From JAPOUP01 sp965203255 (GTDB taxonomy: Bacteria; Pseudomonadota; Alphaproteobacteria; Rhodobacterales; Rhodobacteraceae), in the NCBI GenBank assembly GCA_965203255.1, contig OZ241882.1, forward strand, positions 2,170,001 to 2,234,000: a stretch of 64,000 nucleotides of DNA, read 5' to 3'. Both the position numbers and the translations under genes were made by a program. The notes beneath the pieces were generated by a model that searched no databases, was not told the origin of the DNA, and saw only the letters and a list, made by a program, of their open reading frames with translations. Below are positions 37,922 to 46,505 of this stretch, piece by piece. Within the stretch, counting starts at the first letter, position 1, and the number at the start of each line of letters is the position of its first letter.

Positions 37922-38706
37922 CACTCGTAGACCTTGGTCATGTTTCACTGAACACCAAGATCGATGGCATGGTAGGTGCTCCGTGGATTGTGCTGTCGAA
38001 TTCGCTCGGCGCGAATCTGGCGCAATGGGAACCTCAGATTGAGTTTCTTTCAGCGAAATTCAGAGTACTTCGTTACGACCCGAGGGGACATGGAATGAGC
38101 ACGACGCCAGACGGACCTTATAGTCTGGCTGACCTTCAGGACGACGCGCTTCAATTGATGAATCACTTCGGTATAGGTTCCGCCACCTGGATGGGGCTCT
38201 CCATGGGAGCGATGACCGGCATGAGCCTGGCGATTCAGCATCAGGACAGATTCGATCGAATGGTACTTGCCGATGCCCGTGCCGACGCTCCCGACGGATT
38301 CCGTAAAATGTGGGACGACCGAATCGCCAGAATTTCCAATGGCGGAATGGAGGCCATCGCCAGCGACATCATGACCACCTGGCTCACCAAAGAGTTCCAA
38401 TTGGCGCATCCTGAGGAAGCCGTCCGGCTTCGCGGAATGATTACCTCCACCGATCCAAAGGGATACACGGCATGCGCCCTCGGTCTCAAGAAGCTAGACT
38501 ATCTGCGCCATCTGGGAAGGATCGAACTGCCGGTGCTCTATATCGGTGGGGAGCAGGACCCAGGAGCGCCTCCGGAAGTTATGAAGGCAATGGCCGACGC
38601 GACGCCGGGAGCGAACTATGTCGAGATCGCTGAATGCGCCCACATCGCGAATGTCAACGCGGCTGAAGCATACAACGCTGCGATCGCAGTGTTTCTGGGG
38701 CTTTAG
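37918..38706 (+). CDS. alpha/beta hydrolase, 3-oxoadipate enol-lactonase-like
   Basis: 262-residue serine hydrolase. Oxyanion segment LSNSLGANLAQWEPQ, RYDPRGHGMSTTP, nucleophile elbow GLSMGAMTGM (Ser in the middle), and the catalytic His near the end in ECAHIANVNAAEAYN. The overall pattern is that of PcaD-type enol-lactonases, but related esterases share it. Translationally coupled to the LLM oxygenase, so it likely opens a product of that reaction. Confidence 0.88.
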   Translation: MTLVDLGHVSLNTKIDGMVGAPWIVLSNSLGANLAQWEPQIEFLSAKFRVLRYDPRGHGMSTTPDGPYSLADLQDDALQLMNHFGIGSATWMGLSMGAMTGMSLAIQHQDRFDRMVLADARADAPDGFRKMWDDRIARISNGGMEAIASDIMTTWLTKEFQLAHPEEAVRLRGMITSTDPKGYTACALGLKKLDYLRHLGRIELPVLYIGGEQDPGAPPEVMKAMADATPGANYVEIAECAHIANVNAAEAYNAAIAVFLGL

Positions 38707-38712
38707 AACCTC

Positions 38713-39588
38713 ATGGCACTGACGGACCGCATCCCTTACCAAGCGATTGTCGACCGTCCCCGGCTGAAACTGCCGGATGGCAAGCGGCTGGCCCTGTGGT
38801 TAATCCTGAACGTCGAGGAATGGCGGATAGAGCGAGCGATGCCGCGCACGGTTCTCCCACCGCCTATGGGACAGCAACTTCTACCGGACGTTCCGAACTG
38901 GTCCTGGCACGAGTACGGGATGCGCGTTGGATTCTGGCGACAGCACGCGGCCTTGGTTTCGCGGGGCATTCCGGTGACACTTGCCGTCAACGGAAACGTC
39001 TGCCGTTCCTATTCCCGAGTCGCCGGGGCGGCACTGGAGGCAGGTTGGGAGTTCATGGGCCACGGACTTCTTCAGGGGCCCATGCATGCGATCGACGACC
39101 AACGTACTGCAATCAAAGACGCGATGGACGCAATTGAAGCATTCTGCGGCAAACGTCCCCGCAGTTGGGAAAGTCCGGGGCTCACAGAGACGGCAGAGAC
39201 CCTCGACCTCCTGCGAGAGGCGGGAGTTGAGTATGTCGCGGACTGGGTCATCGACGATCTGCCGCAGGAAATAGACACGCCTTATGGTTCAATTACTACG
39301 ATTCCATATACGGTCGAAGTCAACGACATTGTCGTGTATGCGCTTCAGCAGCACGATTCAGAAGTATTCCTGACTCGCGGAAAGCGCCAGTTCGATAGGC
39401 TCTACGCCGAATCGGAGGAGTCTGCACGAGTCATGGCGATCTCGGTCCATCCCTATATCACAGGGGTGCCGCACCGAATCGCAGCGTTGGAAGAGTTGCT
39501 GGACTACGTCAATGGGCACCAAGGGACAATCTGGATGACCGCGAGCCAGATCGGGGATTGGTACCATGAGGAGCTTGCCAGGAACTGA
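38713..39588 (+). CDS. polysaccharide deacetylase-superfamily protein (PuuE-like)
   Basis: 291-residue NodB-type TIM-barrel fold protein starting 7 bp after the hydrolase. LALWLILNVEEWRIE, WSWHEYGMRVGFWRQ, GHGLLQG and PRSWESPGLTETAETLDLLR are the pattern of the allantoinase PuuE and related cyclic amide or imide hydrolases, rather than of chitin deacetylases. HPYITGVPHRIAALEELL is the conserved C-terminal part. No signal peptide, so it acts in the cytoplasm. In context probably hydrolyses an amide, imide or formyl group of the imported substrate (inference). Confidence 0.85.
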   Translation: MALTDRIPYQAIVDRPRLKLPDGKRLALWLILNVEEWRIERAMPRTVLPPPMGQQLLPDVPNWSWHEYGMRVGFWRQHAALVSRGIPVTLAVNGNVCRSYSRVAGAALEAGWEFMGHGLLQGPMHAIDDQRTAIKDAMDAIEAFCGKRPRSWESPGLTETAETLDLLREAGVEYVADWVIDDLPQEIDTPYGSITTIPYTVEVNDIVVYALQQHDSEVFLTRGKRQFDRLYAESEESARVMAISVHPYITGVPHRIAALEELLDYVNGHQGTIWMTASQIGDWYHEELARN

Positions 39589-39590
39589 CG

Positions 39591-40583
39591 TTAGACGCGC
39601 ACGACCTCGCCTCGTTCCACTGAACGCACAATCGCATCGAGTACCTCGATATTGTGGACCTTCTCAAAGTCAGAGAAGAGATATTCCTGATCACCGCGAA
39701 CGGCAGCTGCGAAGTTGTCAAGATTTGCGATCACTGAATCTGTCCAGGAAAATGTCTGGCAATCCTGATCATCGACGTCGCGGTAACGGACCATCCTGAC
39801 CTCTCCACCTGGCGTATCAGGATGGGTAGCGTTACGGATCTCAATCCATTCGCGCGATCCGAATACATGTGTTCGCAGGAAATGGGGAGTGTTGAGGATC
39901 GCCTGAATCTGCGCCGTCATGCCTGCCCTGAACTGCATCTGCGCCACGACGATGTCACCGGTCTCCCAGTGGAGTTCCCTATCGGCGGCAATTGCGTGAA
40001 CGCTGTCCACTGGCCCAAAGAACCAAATGAGAAGATCGGTCAGGTGAATCCCCATCTGGGTCATGCCAGCAGCTGGCGCAAATTGCTTCGTGGTCCGCCA
40101 GCTAGTCGGCGGTAGATCCTTGAGCTTGTTGTGACTGAATGCCAGTTCAGAATGCATGACCGTCCCGAGGCTTCCGGCGTCAATTTCGGTCTTGAGCGCC
40201 TGTATGGCCGGTTCGAACCGACGCTCGTGGCCGATGCCCAGAACCAGCCCACGTTCGGCGCAGGCGGCGACGCTCTCACGTGCGCCAGCTGCAGTCAGTG
40301 AAAGTGGCTTTTCGCAAAAGACATGAACTCCCGCGTGAACACAGTCCATGATCTGGGAGTCGTGAAGTTCATTCGGGGAAGTGAGAATGACCGCATTGAT
40401 CTGGTCCATCGCCAGGATTTCATCCAAACCAGCGACGGGGCGGGCTCCAAGCGCCGAAATTTCACCATGAACGGCGGCATTCGGATCCGCAACTGCAACG
40501 ACATCGAATCCGCTGTGTCCGGACAGACGGTCAGCAATATGACGTCCCCACCAGCCGAATCCTGCAATTCCTACCTTGATCAA
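39591..40583 (-). CDS. Gfo/Idh/MocA-family NAD(P)-dependent oxidoreductase
   Basis: About 330 residues. The N-terminal Rossmann fold begins IKVGIAGFGWWGRHIADRL; the EKP motif is in HVFCEKPLSLTAAGA; the C-terminal beta-sheet domain contains AGMTQMGIHLTDLLIWFFGP. I chose TTG 40583 because AAGGGGGA sits 6 nt before it and the fold begins immediately; in-frame ATGs at 40601 and 40628 are alternatives. Convergent with the deacetylase-like gene (stops 3 bp apart), so it is not part of that transcript. Substrate unknown, often a sugar or polyol. Confidence 0.9.
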   Translation of the reverse strand: MIKVGIAGFGWWGRHIADRLSGHSGFDVVAVADPNAAVHGEISALGARPVAGLDEILAMDQINAVILTSPNELHDSQIMDCVHAGVHVFCEKPLSLTAAGARESVAACAERGLVLGIGHERRFEPAIQALKTEIDAGSLGTVMHSELAFSHNKLKDLPPTSWRTTKQFAPAAGMTQMGIHLTDLLIWFFGPVDSVHAIAADRELHWETGDIVVAQMQFRAGMTAQIQAILNTPHFLRTHVFGSREWIEIRNATHPDTPGGEVRMVRYRDVDDQDCQTFSWTDSVIANLDNFAAAVRGDQEYLFSDFEKVHNIEVLDAIVRSVERGEVVRV

Positions 40584-41553
40584 GACCCAATCCCCCTTCA
40601 TCTGCTTGCCGTTTCTTGCATAGTTCATGCAGACCGGATTTCAGTACCTTCGCCATAAAGCAAACTGCTTGAGGCAGCGCCTTCGTTGATTTCTACACGA
40701 CGTATAGCCCTTGGGTAATCCGGTCCCATGGATTGGATACAACCACCTTTGCCGGAAATTCAGGGGAAGCTGAAGCAGGATTCTGCGCCCCTTCCGCTGG
40801 TTCGCGGGGGTTTTCCGGCATGCCGGATCCTCCGACGGGAACATGGCTCCTCCCATCATGCCGACCGGTCCCATTATGTCAGGTGGAAACTCGGAAATTG
40901 CGCCGCGCCCTGCCTGAGTGCCTCCCGGACTCCCCGTCAGCAGCGCTGGAATCCTTCCTAGCTTGCCGCATGGGAACGGACATCCGGGATCCAACTCCCC
41001 GGGTCGCTGGCTTCTCTTTTCATGTCAATGGGTAGAACGTAAAATTCCGTTTGAAGTTCCGGACAAGCGCCAAACTCCCGACTAAGGTAAGCCCGGGCTG
41101 GACTCCCCTATCAACCACGGAGGTGTTCCGAGTGTCTGACCTTAGATATTCACGAGCCCCGTAATTTCCGTTATCGCACGTGCTGAACCCACGATTTGTT
41201 TCCCAGACTCCAAGATGGTGCGCAGGGTCCGCTTACCGTCCTTAAGACTATGCGAGTCCCGTCGGCCTCAGCTTGGTGTCGCTGAGCATTCGGTCAAGCA
41301 CACGCATGCGAAGCGTTTCCTCCAAATTCCCAACCTGTGCAGACATCCCGGCTAAGTTGGCGATTGTGCAGACTGACACCGCGGCGGAACGACTGATTCA
41401 GTCAAATCGCGTTATAAGTCTGGAGGCAACGGGTAGCCATCATCAGGTCTGGCAAAGCTATCCATTTTCCTGATTGCCAACATAAAATCTAATCGTTTCT
41501 GTAGATGACGCCCATCATCTATACTAGGCTCAAAGGAAAGGGCTCGCTGACGA
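40584..41553. other. about 950 bp without a recognisable gene
   Basis: Contains the upstream region of the oxidoreductase and of the flavin reductase, which point away from each other. Short overlapping frames near 40640-41035 show no family. No repeat or RNA gene seen. A missing TRAP binding protein might have decayed here, but no trace is recognisable. Confidence 0.4.
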
Positions 41554-42069
41554 ATGTCACTGAAGGAGACGAGAATGCCAGACGGTAGTTTCGATATTTC
41601 CCGCCGCCTGCGCAGCGCTTTTGGCCGCTTTGCCTCTGGAGTGACAGTCGTGACGATGCGTGATTCGAGAGGTGAGCCTACTGGAATTACGGTGAATTCA
41701 TTTTCGTCGCTTAGCCTCGATCCCCCGCTGCTGCTGTTTTCGGTTGGCCAAGAGCAGATGTGCCGCAGGTGGCTCGAACTCGGCAACAAATTCACGGTCA
41801 ACGTTCTCGCTCGCGAACACGAGAATCTTGCCTGGCAATTCGCACGCCCACTTGAAAACAAGTTTGACGGCGTTGCCTGGCGGTCGGGAAGTAATGGCGC
41901 TCCGATCATAGATGGAACGCTTGCCCACTTTGAATGTCAAAAATGGGAAACCGCGAAGGGAGGCGATCACCTGATAGTTATCGGGGAAGTACTGGACTTC
42001 GACGCACGTGACGGCGACGCATTGATATTCTTCCGCGGAGCCATGGGAAATTTCGCGAGGGCTGAATGA
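41554..42069 (+). CDS. flavin reductase (FMN split-barrel, HpaC-like)
   Basis: 171 residues. FASGVTVVTMRDSRGEPTGI, TVNSFSSLSLDPPLLLFSVG, FTVNVLAREHENLAWQFA and LAHFECQKWETAKGGDHLIV form the family pattern. It reduces FMN or FAD with NAD(P)H and supplies it to a partner monooxygenase, here most plausibly the LLM enzyme at 36.8 kb. A GGAGACGAG box and the start MPDGSFDISRRLR at 41575 could also be used. Its stop overlaps the start of the next gene (ATGA). Confidence 0.92.
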   Translation: MSLKETRMPDGSFDISRRLRSAFGRFASGVTVVTMRDSRGEPTGITVNSFSSLSLDPPLLLFSVGQEQMCRRWLELGNKFTVNVLAREHENLAWQFARPLENKFDGVAWRSGSNGAPIIDGTLAHFECQKWETAKGGDHLIVIGEVLDFDARDGDALIFFRGAMGNFARAE

Positions 42070-42255
42070 TCTCAAGCGTGACCGACGGTCTTATCGTTGA
42101 TGAGTCGCAGCTGACGCCCGACGCCCGACGCGTCTGGCAGCGCATAGTGGATGGGCCGCGGGGCAAGGTGGCTGAACCACTGAAGGTGTGGATGCAATCG
42201 CCGGAATTCGCGGACCTCGCGCAGGAGCTCGGTCGGTTTGTCCGCTATGACACTA
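42066..42255 (+). pseudogene. carboxymuconolactone decarboxylase-family gene, 5' fragment
   Basis: Coupled to the flavin reductase by ATGA. Reads LTPDARRVWQRIVDGPRGKV, PLKVWMQSPEFADLAQELG and RFVRYDT up to the TA at 42254-42255, where the first of three IS elements begins. The PLxVWxxSPExAxxAQxLGxFVRY pattern is typical of CMD/AhpD-like proteins. The rest of the gene is at 45676-46084. Joined there, the sequence reads RYDTSSPPILSELAI with the frame intact. Confidence 0.85.
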
Positions 42256-43565
42256 GTGTAGCGACATCATTGCGTTGACGGGTAAAGGGACCTGAGCCTG
42301 ACGCGCGCATCGGCTGTCGTGAAACGCCAGTCCACGGCGGCCTTCTCCCGGTTCCTCCGTTCCGCCCATGCCCCGGTCTGCCGGCACATCGCCGCTCGGT
42401 CGGGAATGCGGCGGTTCAGGCACTGGCGCACCATGGCCCCGATCTCTATCTCAGCCACGTTCAGCCAGCTTCCGTGTTTCGGGGTGTAGTGGATCTCCAG
42501 CCGGGCGGCGATCCGCGCCGCCTCGGCGGGAGGGAACGTCTCGTAGAGGGAGCCGACGGTGTGGACATTCAGGTTGTCCATCACGAGCACGATGCGCCTG
42601 CCGGGGAAGGTGACGTCCACGAGCTCGCGGATGACCCTGGCCCAGTCCCTGCGCGTCCGGCGGTCGGTGACCTTCACCTCCCGCCATCCGAGCAGCGGAG
42701 CGAACAGCATGAACAGGTTCGCGGTGCCATTCCGCTCGTATTCAAAGTCGTGGATGGCGGGTTCGCCGGGACGCGCCGGTCGCGGCACACGGGTCTCCCT
42801 CCTCCGCTGCCTCGAGGTCCCGTCCATGACGGCCAGAACTCCGTCCTCCGTGAACTCCCGCTGGTACTGTTCCAGCACGCCCTCCATCGCGGCGAGGAGG
42901 TCGCCGCTGGCCTTCGGCGGGATGCACCGGTACCGCCTGAGCCATGGCTTCATGTCGTTTTTTTCAGGGTCTTCCTTACGGTCTCGTCCGAGATCGTGTC
43001 GACGATCTCCAGCCCGCCAGGCCGGTCCGCCAGCAGCTGCATCGTCCACCGGCTCCGCCCCTCCGGCGGCTGCGGGCAGGCGAGGGCCACCAGCTTCGCC
43101 TCGCCCCCGCCGTCGAGGCTGCGCGCCTTCCGGTTCTTCTGTTCGCGGCGGACCAGCGCCGCCTCCAGACCCTCCCCGGCGCAGCGGCGGCGCACCCGCC
43201 CGGCGGTCGACCTGCCGGTCTCCAGGATCGACGCGATGTCGCAGTCGGTGCGGCCCCCGTCATCCCGGTCCTCGTCGGCCAGCAGCAGGATCCGGGCGTG
43301 CCGGCGCCTGTACGCCGCCGCCCTGCTGTCGGCCAGCTGCCGCAGTTCCGCCCTCCCGCCATCCGAAAGGCGGACCCGGTAAATCCTGCGTCCCTTGTTC
43401 TTGGGAGTCCCCGTCTTCTGTGCCATTGTCCGCTCCGTTCCATGATGCAGGCCGGAGCGGTCTGCCGCCGCCTTCCGCCGCCTGCGGGTTGCCTGAGGCC
43501 GGAACAGATGGCATGAAGCCTGGAGACAGTCAAACAGAATACTCATTTCTACGATGGCGCTACAC
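42256..43565 (-). mobile_element. IS630-family element with A7 frameshift window (element A)
   Basis: 1310 bp. Ends GTGTAGCGACATCATTGCG (left) and, inward from the right, GTGTAGCGCCATCGTAGAA. Flanked by TA at 42254-42255 and 43566-43567; the second TA also starts the next element. First of a chain of three. Confidence 0.88.
42267..43426 (-). CDS. IS630 transposase made by -1 frameshift (orfA 43426-42950, orfB from 42953)
   Basis: OrfA (MAQKTGTPKNKG to LKKTT) encodes the helix-turn-helix part: LSDGGRAELRQLADSRAAAY, DIASILETGRSTAGRVRRRC. OrfB (MKPWLRRYRC onward) carries the catalytic core: AVMDGTSRQ (first Asp), VMDNLNVHTVGSLYETF (second) and HGSWLNVAEIEIGAMVRQCL (Glu). The orfA stop and orfB ATG overlap as ATGA, and a run of seven A precedes them (CTGAAAAAAACGACATGA). 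A -1 shift on that run joins the frames into EDPEKNDMKPW. Programmed frameshifting or coupled restart is likely, as in other two-frame IS630 members. Confidence 0.85.
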
Positions 43566-43567
43566 TA

Positions 43568-44814
43568 GTGTTTTGCGAAAAACAAAAGATTACATTTCTC
43601 ATGCCGTATTCCCAGCCGCCGCCATCTCCTGGAGCTTCCTGTGCCCGCGCTTCCACGACGCCACGGGATCCTCCGGATTCCGGCTCCAGCGGAACGGGCG
43701 GGCGTCGCTGGCGTTGTGGTGCTCGATGTAGCCCTCGATCGCCGCGACGCAGTCGTCGAGCGAGTCGAAGACGGCGTCCTTCAGCCGCTGCCTCGTCAGC
43801 TCCGGGAAGAAGCCCTCGACGGCGTTCATCCACGACGCCGATGTCGGGGTGAAATGGAATGTCCAGTCGGGACGGTCCCTCAGCCATTCGTGGACCTCGG
43901 CGGACTTATGGGAGGACACGTTGTCCAGGATGACGTGCACCGGGGTGCCCGGCCCGGTCCCTTCGGCGACGTGGTCGAGAAAGGCGGTGAACTCCGCCGA
44001 CCGGTGCCGCTCCACCGTCTGCCCGACCACCCTGCCTGTCGCGACGTCCAGAGCCGCCAGCAGGCAGGTGGTGCCGTTGCGCCTGCAGTCGCGCGTCCTG
44101 GTCTCCGCATGCCCCGGCTTCATCGGGAGGGGCCTCTGGGTCCGCCCAAGTGCCTGAATCTGCGTCTTTCCGTCAACCGAGAGGACCACCGCATGGTCCG
44201 GCGGGTCGACATACAGGCCCACGACGTCGCGGACCTTGAGCTCGAACCGCGGGTCGCGGGAGACCCTGGACGTCCTGACCTGGTGCGGCCTGAGCCCGTT
44301 GCGCTTCAGGATGCTGTGCACGTTCGTGGCGGTCAGCGCCAGCCTCCTCGCCAGCGCCCGCAGTGTCCAGTGCCGGGCGTGCGGGGGCGGTGGCGACATC
44401 GCCAGGGCGACCACGGCCCTCACCGTTCCGTCCGGGGTCGGCTCCAGTCCCGGAGGGCGGGTCGCGTCCCGCAGCAGCCCGTCCACGCCCCGCCCAGGGA
44501 AGCGGTCCCACCAGCGCTCCACGGTCGACCGGCACTTTCCGGTCCGCCGGATGGCCTCCGCGGCGCTGCGCCCCGACCCGAGGCCGGGGATGATCCGGGC
44601 GCGCCAGACGTGCTTCTGGATGCTCCGCCGGTCCTTCGCGATCCTTTCGAGGCGTTCGCGGTCGCCGTCCGAAAGCCTGGTTTCCTGTCTCTTCGGTTTC
44701 CTGCCCATTGCCCTGCCTGCTGTCTCTATGGTTGTTACGAGGCCGCCTGACGGCGACTGGAAGACAGTGGCAGGCTTCACGGACAAATGCAAGCATTTGT
44801 TTCTTACAATCCAC
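43568..44814 (-). mobile_element. IS630-family element, copy 2 (intact; element B)
   Basis: 1247 bp with ends GTGTTTTGCGAAAAACAAA (left) and GTGGATTGTAAGAAACAAA (right, inward), flanked by TA at 43566-43567 and 44815-44816. Close relative of the defective copy at 6756-8001. Inserted at the TA bounding element A, and bounded on the right by the TA used by element C. Confidence 0.9.
43599..44708 (-). CDS. IS630-family transposase
   Basis: 369 residues from ATG 44708 (MGRKPKRQETRLSDGDRERL); the open frame extends 28 codons upstream into the IS end without a better start. N-terminal helix-turn-helix (RSAAEAIRRTGKCRSTVERW), then the DDE core: VLSVDGKTQIQALGRTQ, HVILDNVSSHKSAEVHEWL and TPTSASWMNAVEGFFPELTR. 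All three acidic residues are present, so this copy looks active. Confidence 0.95.
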   Translation of the reverse strand: MGRKPKRQETRLSDGDRERLERIAKDRRSIQKHVWRARIIPGLGSGRSAAEAIRRTGKCRSTVERWWDRFPGRGVDGLLRDATRPPGLEPTPDGTVRAVVALAMSPPPPHARHWTLRALARRLALTATNVHSILKRNGLRPHQVRTSRVSRDPRFELKVRDVVGLYVDPPDHAVVLSVDGKTQIQALGRTQRPLPMKPGHAETRTRDCRRNGTTCLLAALDVATGRVVGQTVERHRSAEFTAFLDHVAEGTGPGTPVHVILDNVSSHKSAEVHEWLRDRPDWTFHFTPTSASWMNAVEGFFPELTRQRLKDAVFDSLDDCVAAIEGYIEHHNASDARPFRWSRNPEDPVASWKRGHRKLQEMAAAGNTA

Positions 44815-44816
44815 TA

Positions 44817-45675
44817 GGGCCTGTTGACAATCTGGCTAGCCGACGGCATTCTCCCGCAACGCACGCCGGAAAGGCGGCACAGGCAACATGGGCGAGCAGA
44901 ACGATGAACGCAGACAGAACGGTGCTGACCGACGCCATGTGGGCGCGGACCGGGAACATCCCTGCCGGCAGGAAGACCGACCCGGGAGTGACCGCGGCGG
45001 ACAACCGCCTCTTCGTCGAGGCGGTGCCCGTGCGGTTCCGCACGGGATCGCCGTGGCGCGACCTTCCGGAGCGCTTCGGAAAGTGGAACAGCGTCTCCAG
45101 GCGGTTCCGCCGCTGGACGCTTTCCGGGGTTTTCAGGCGTGTTTTCAGGGCTTTGTCGGACGGGTCCGGCCTCGAGCACGTGTTCGTCGACGGCACGGTC
45201 GTCCAGGCGCACCAGAAGGCGGCGGGCGCAGAAGGGGGGCCGGAAGACAGGGAATCGGGCGTTCCCGGGGTGGCCTGACCAGCAAGGTCGTGGCGGTCGT
45301 GGACACGCTGGGCAATCCCGTGCGGTTCACGATCCTTCCCGGCCAGGCGCACGACCTCAGGGGCGTGCCGGAGCTTCTGGATGGCCTCCGGTTCGGGACC
45401 CTGGTCGGCGACAGGGCGTCCGGCGCGGACTGGCTGCTGGAGGATCTGGAGGGGCGAGGCGCCGAGGCGGTGATCCCGGCGGGGCGGAACCGGACGGAGC
45501 CGCGGGAGCACGACCGGGAGAAATACGGATGGCGGCACCGGGTGGAGAATTTCTTCGCCAGAATCAAGGAGTTCCGGGCGATCGCGACACGCTGTGACAG
45601 GACTGCCACGAGCTTCGCGGCGGGGATTCACCTCATCGCGGGCGTGGCGGCGGCATCATGATTGTCCACAGGCCC
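44817..45675 (+). mobile_element. IS5-family (IS427-like) element C
   Basis: 859 bp, ends GGGCCTGTTGACAAT and ATTGTCCACAGGCCC (13 of 15 paired). Flanked by TA at 44815-44816 and 45676-45677. Third element of the chain inside the decarboxylase gene. Oriented opposite to elements A and B. Confidence 0.88.
44904..45661 (+). CDS. IS5-family transposase in two frames with a G6 slippery run
   Basis: Frame one starts MNADRTVLTDAMWARTG and reaches GSPWRDLPERFGKWNSVSRR and the first Asp in HVFVDGTVVQAHQKAAG, then would stop at 45276-45278. At GCAGAAGGGGGGCCGG (about 45228) a -1 slip on the six G enters the second frame, which reads IGRSRGGLTSKVVAVVDTLG, LVGDRASGADWLLEDL (second Asp) and HRVENFFARIKEFRAIATR (Glu). 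This arrangement is known for IS427-group elements. With the shift, a full DDE transposase of about 250 residues results. Confidence 0.85.
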
Positions 45676-46084
45676 TAGTTCGCCGCCGATTCTGTCCGAA
45701 CTCGCGATCATTGTTACCGCACGGCTATGGTCAGCTGCATTTGAATGGAGCCACCATGTACCAGTCGCTTTGTCCGCGGGGCTGTCTGAGGCAACTGTCG
45801 AGGCGATTTCCCATGGCGAAAGGCCGGAATTCCGTGACCCGCAACAGGAGGTTGTGTTCGACGTAGCGGTCGAACTCCACAGGGATCATGTCCTTGAAGA
45901 AGCGAGCCTTTCCCGTGCGCTCGACGTTCTTGGCAGGAAAGCGACGGTGGAGCTGGTAGGGCTATGTGGGTATTATGGGCTGATTTCAATGACAATCAAC
46001 GCATTCCGGATCCCTTCAGACCATCTTCCATCGCTGCCAAAAACAGACCTGCCGATACACAAGATGTTCCTGGAACACCACTAG
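45676..46084 (+). pseudogene. carboxymuconolactone decarboxylase-family gene, 3' fragment
   Basis: Continues the gene at 42066-42255 after the IS chain: SSPPILSELAIIVTARLWSA, FEWSHHVPVALSAGLSEATV and ELVGLCGYYGLISMTINAFR, ending at 46084. CMD-family proteins have a helical core with a conserved Cys and His; here the HH pair in EWSHH and the C in GLCGYYG are visible. The intact gene would encode about 198 residues, apparently the last enzyme of the operon with the flavin reductase. Confidence 0.85.
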
Positions 46085-46505
46085 GCAGCCTACTGATGGA
46101 TGCATGTAAACACAGTGGAAACAATAGGGACTTATGTAGCAAAACATGGTGCACCGAGATGGCAGATATGGCTGCCGCGACACCTCAGGGATCCACGATT
46201 CCGGAACATCTGGCGAACCGGAATTCCGTTTGCAGCCGAATGCTGATGCATCTAACGTACGCCTCGGGGACCTTGCGGCAGAGACTGCGGGCGATGGCTT
46301 GTGGTGCGAGATACATGAAGTACGAATTCAGGACGTGAGCTGCGGCTCCGGACCTACCGCGACGCTAGCCCCGAATTCTCTATATTCCCGGTGCTACCGT
46401 TCACGCGAAGGGACGCTTCCGGGAGGCAGGAAGCCCTATCCTGGCTTTCCTTGCGCGTGAATTGGATTCCGTTGCGGGTTGGTCTCCTGATGGGGTGATA
46501 TCAAC
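46085..46505. other. spacer upstream of waaA
   Basis: Mixed sequence without recognisable coding. It should carry the waaA promoter, which I cannot locate with confidence. Confidence 0.4.
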
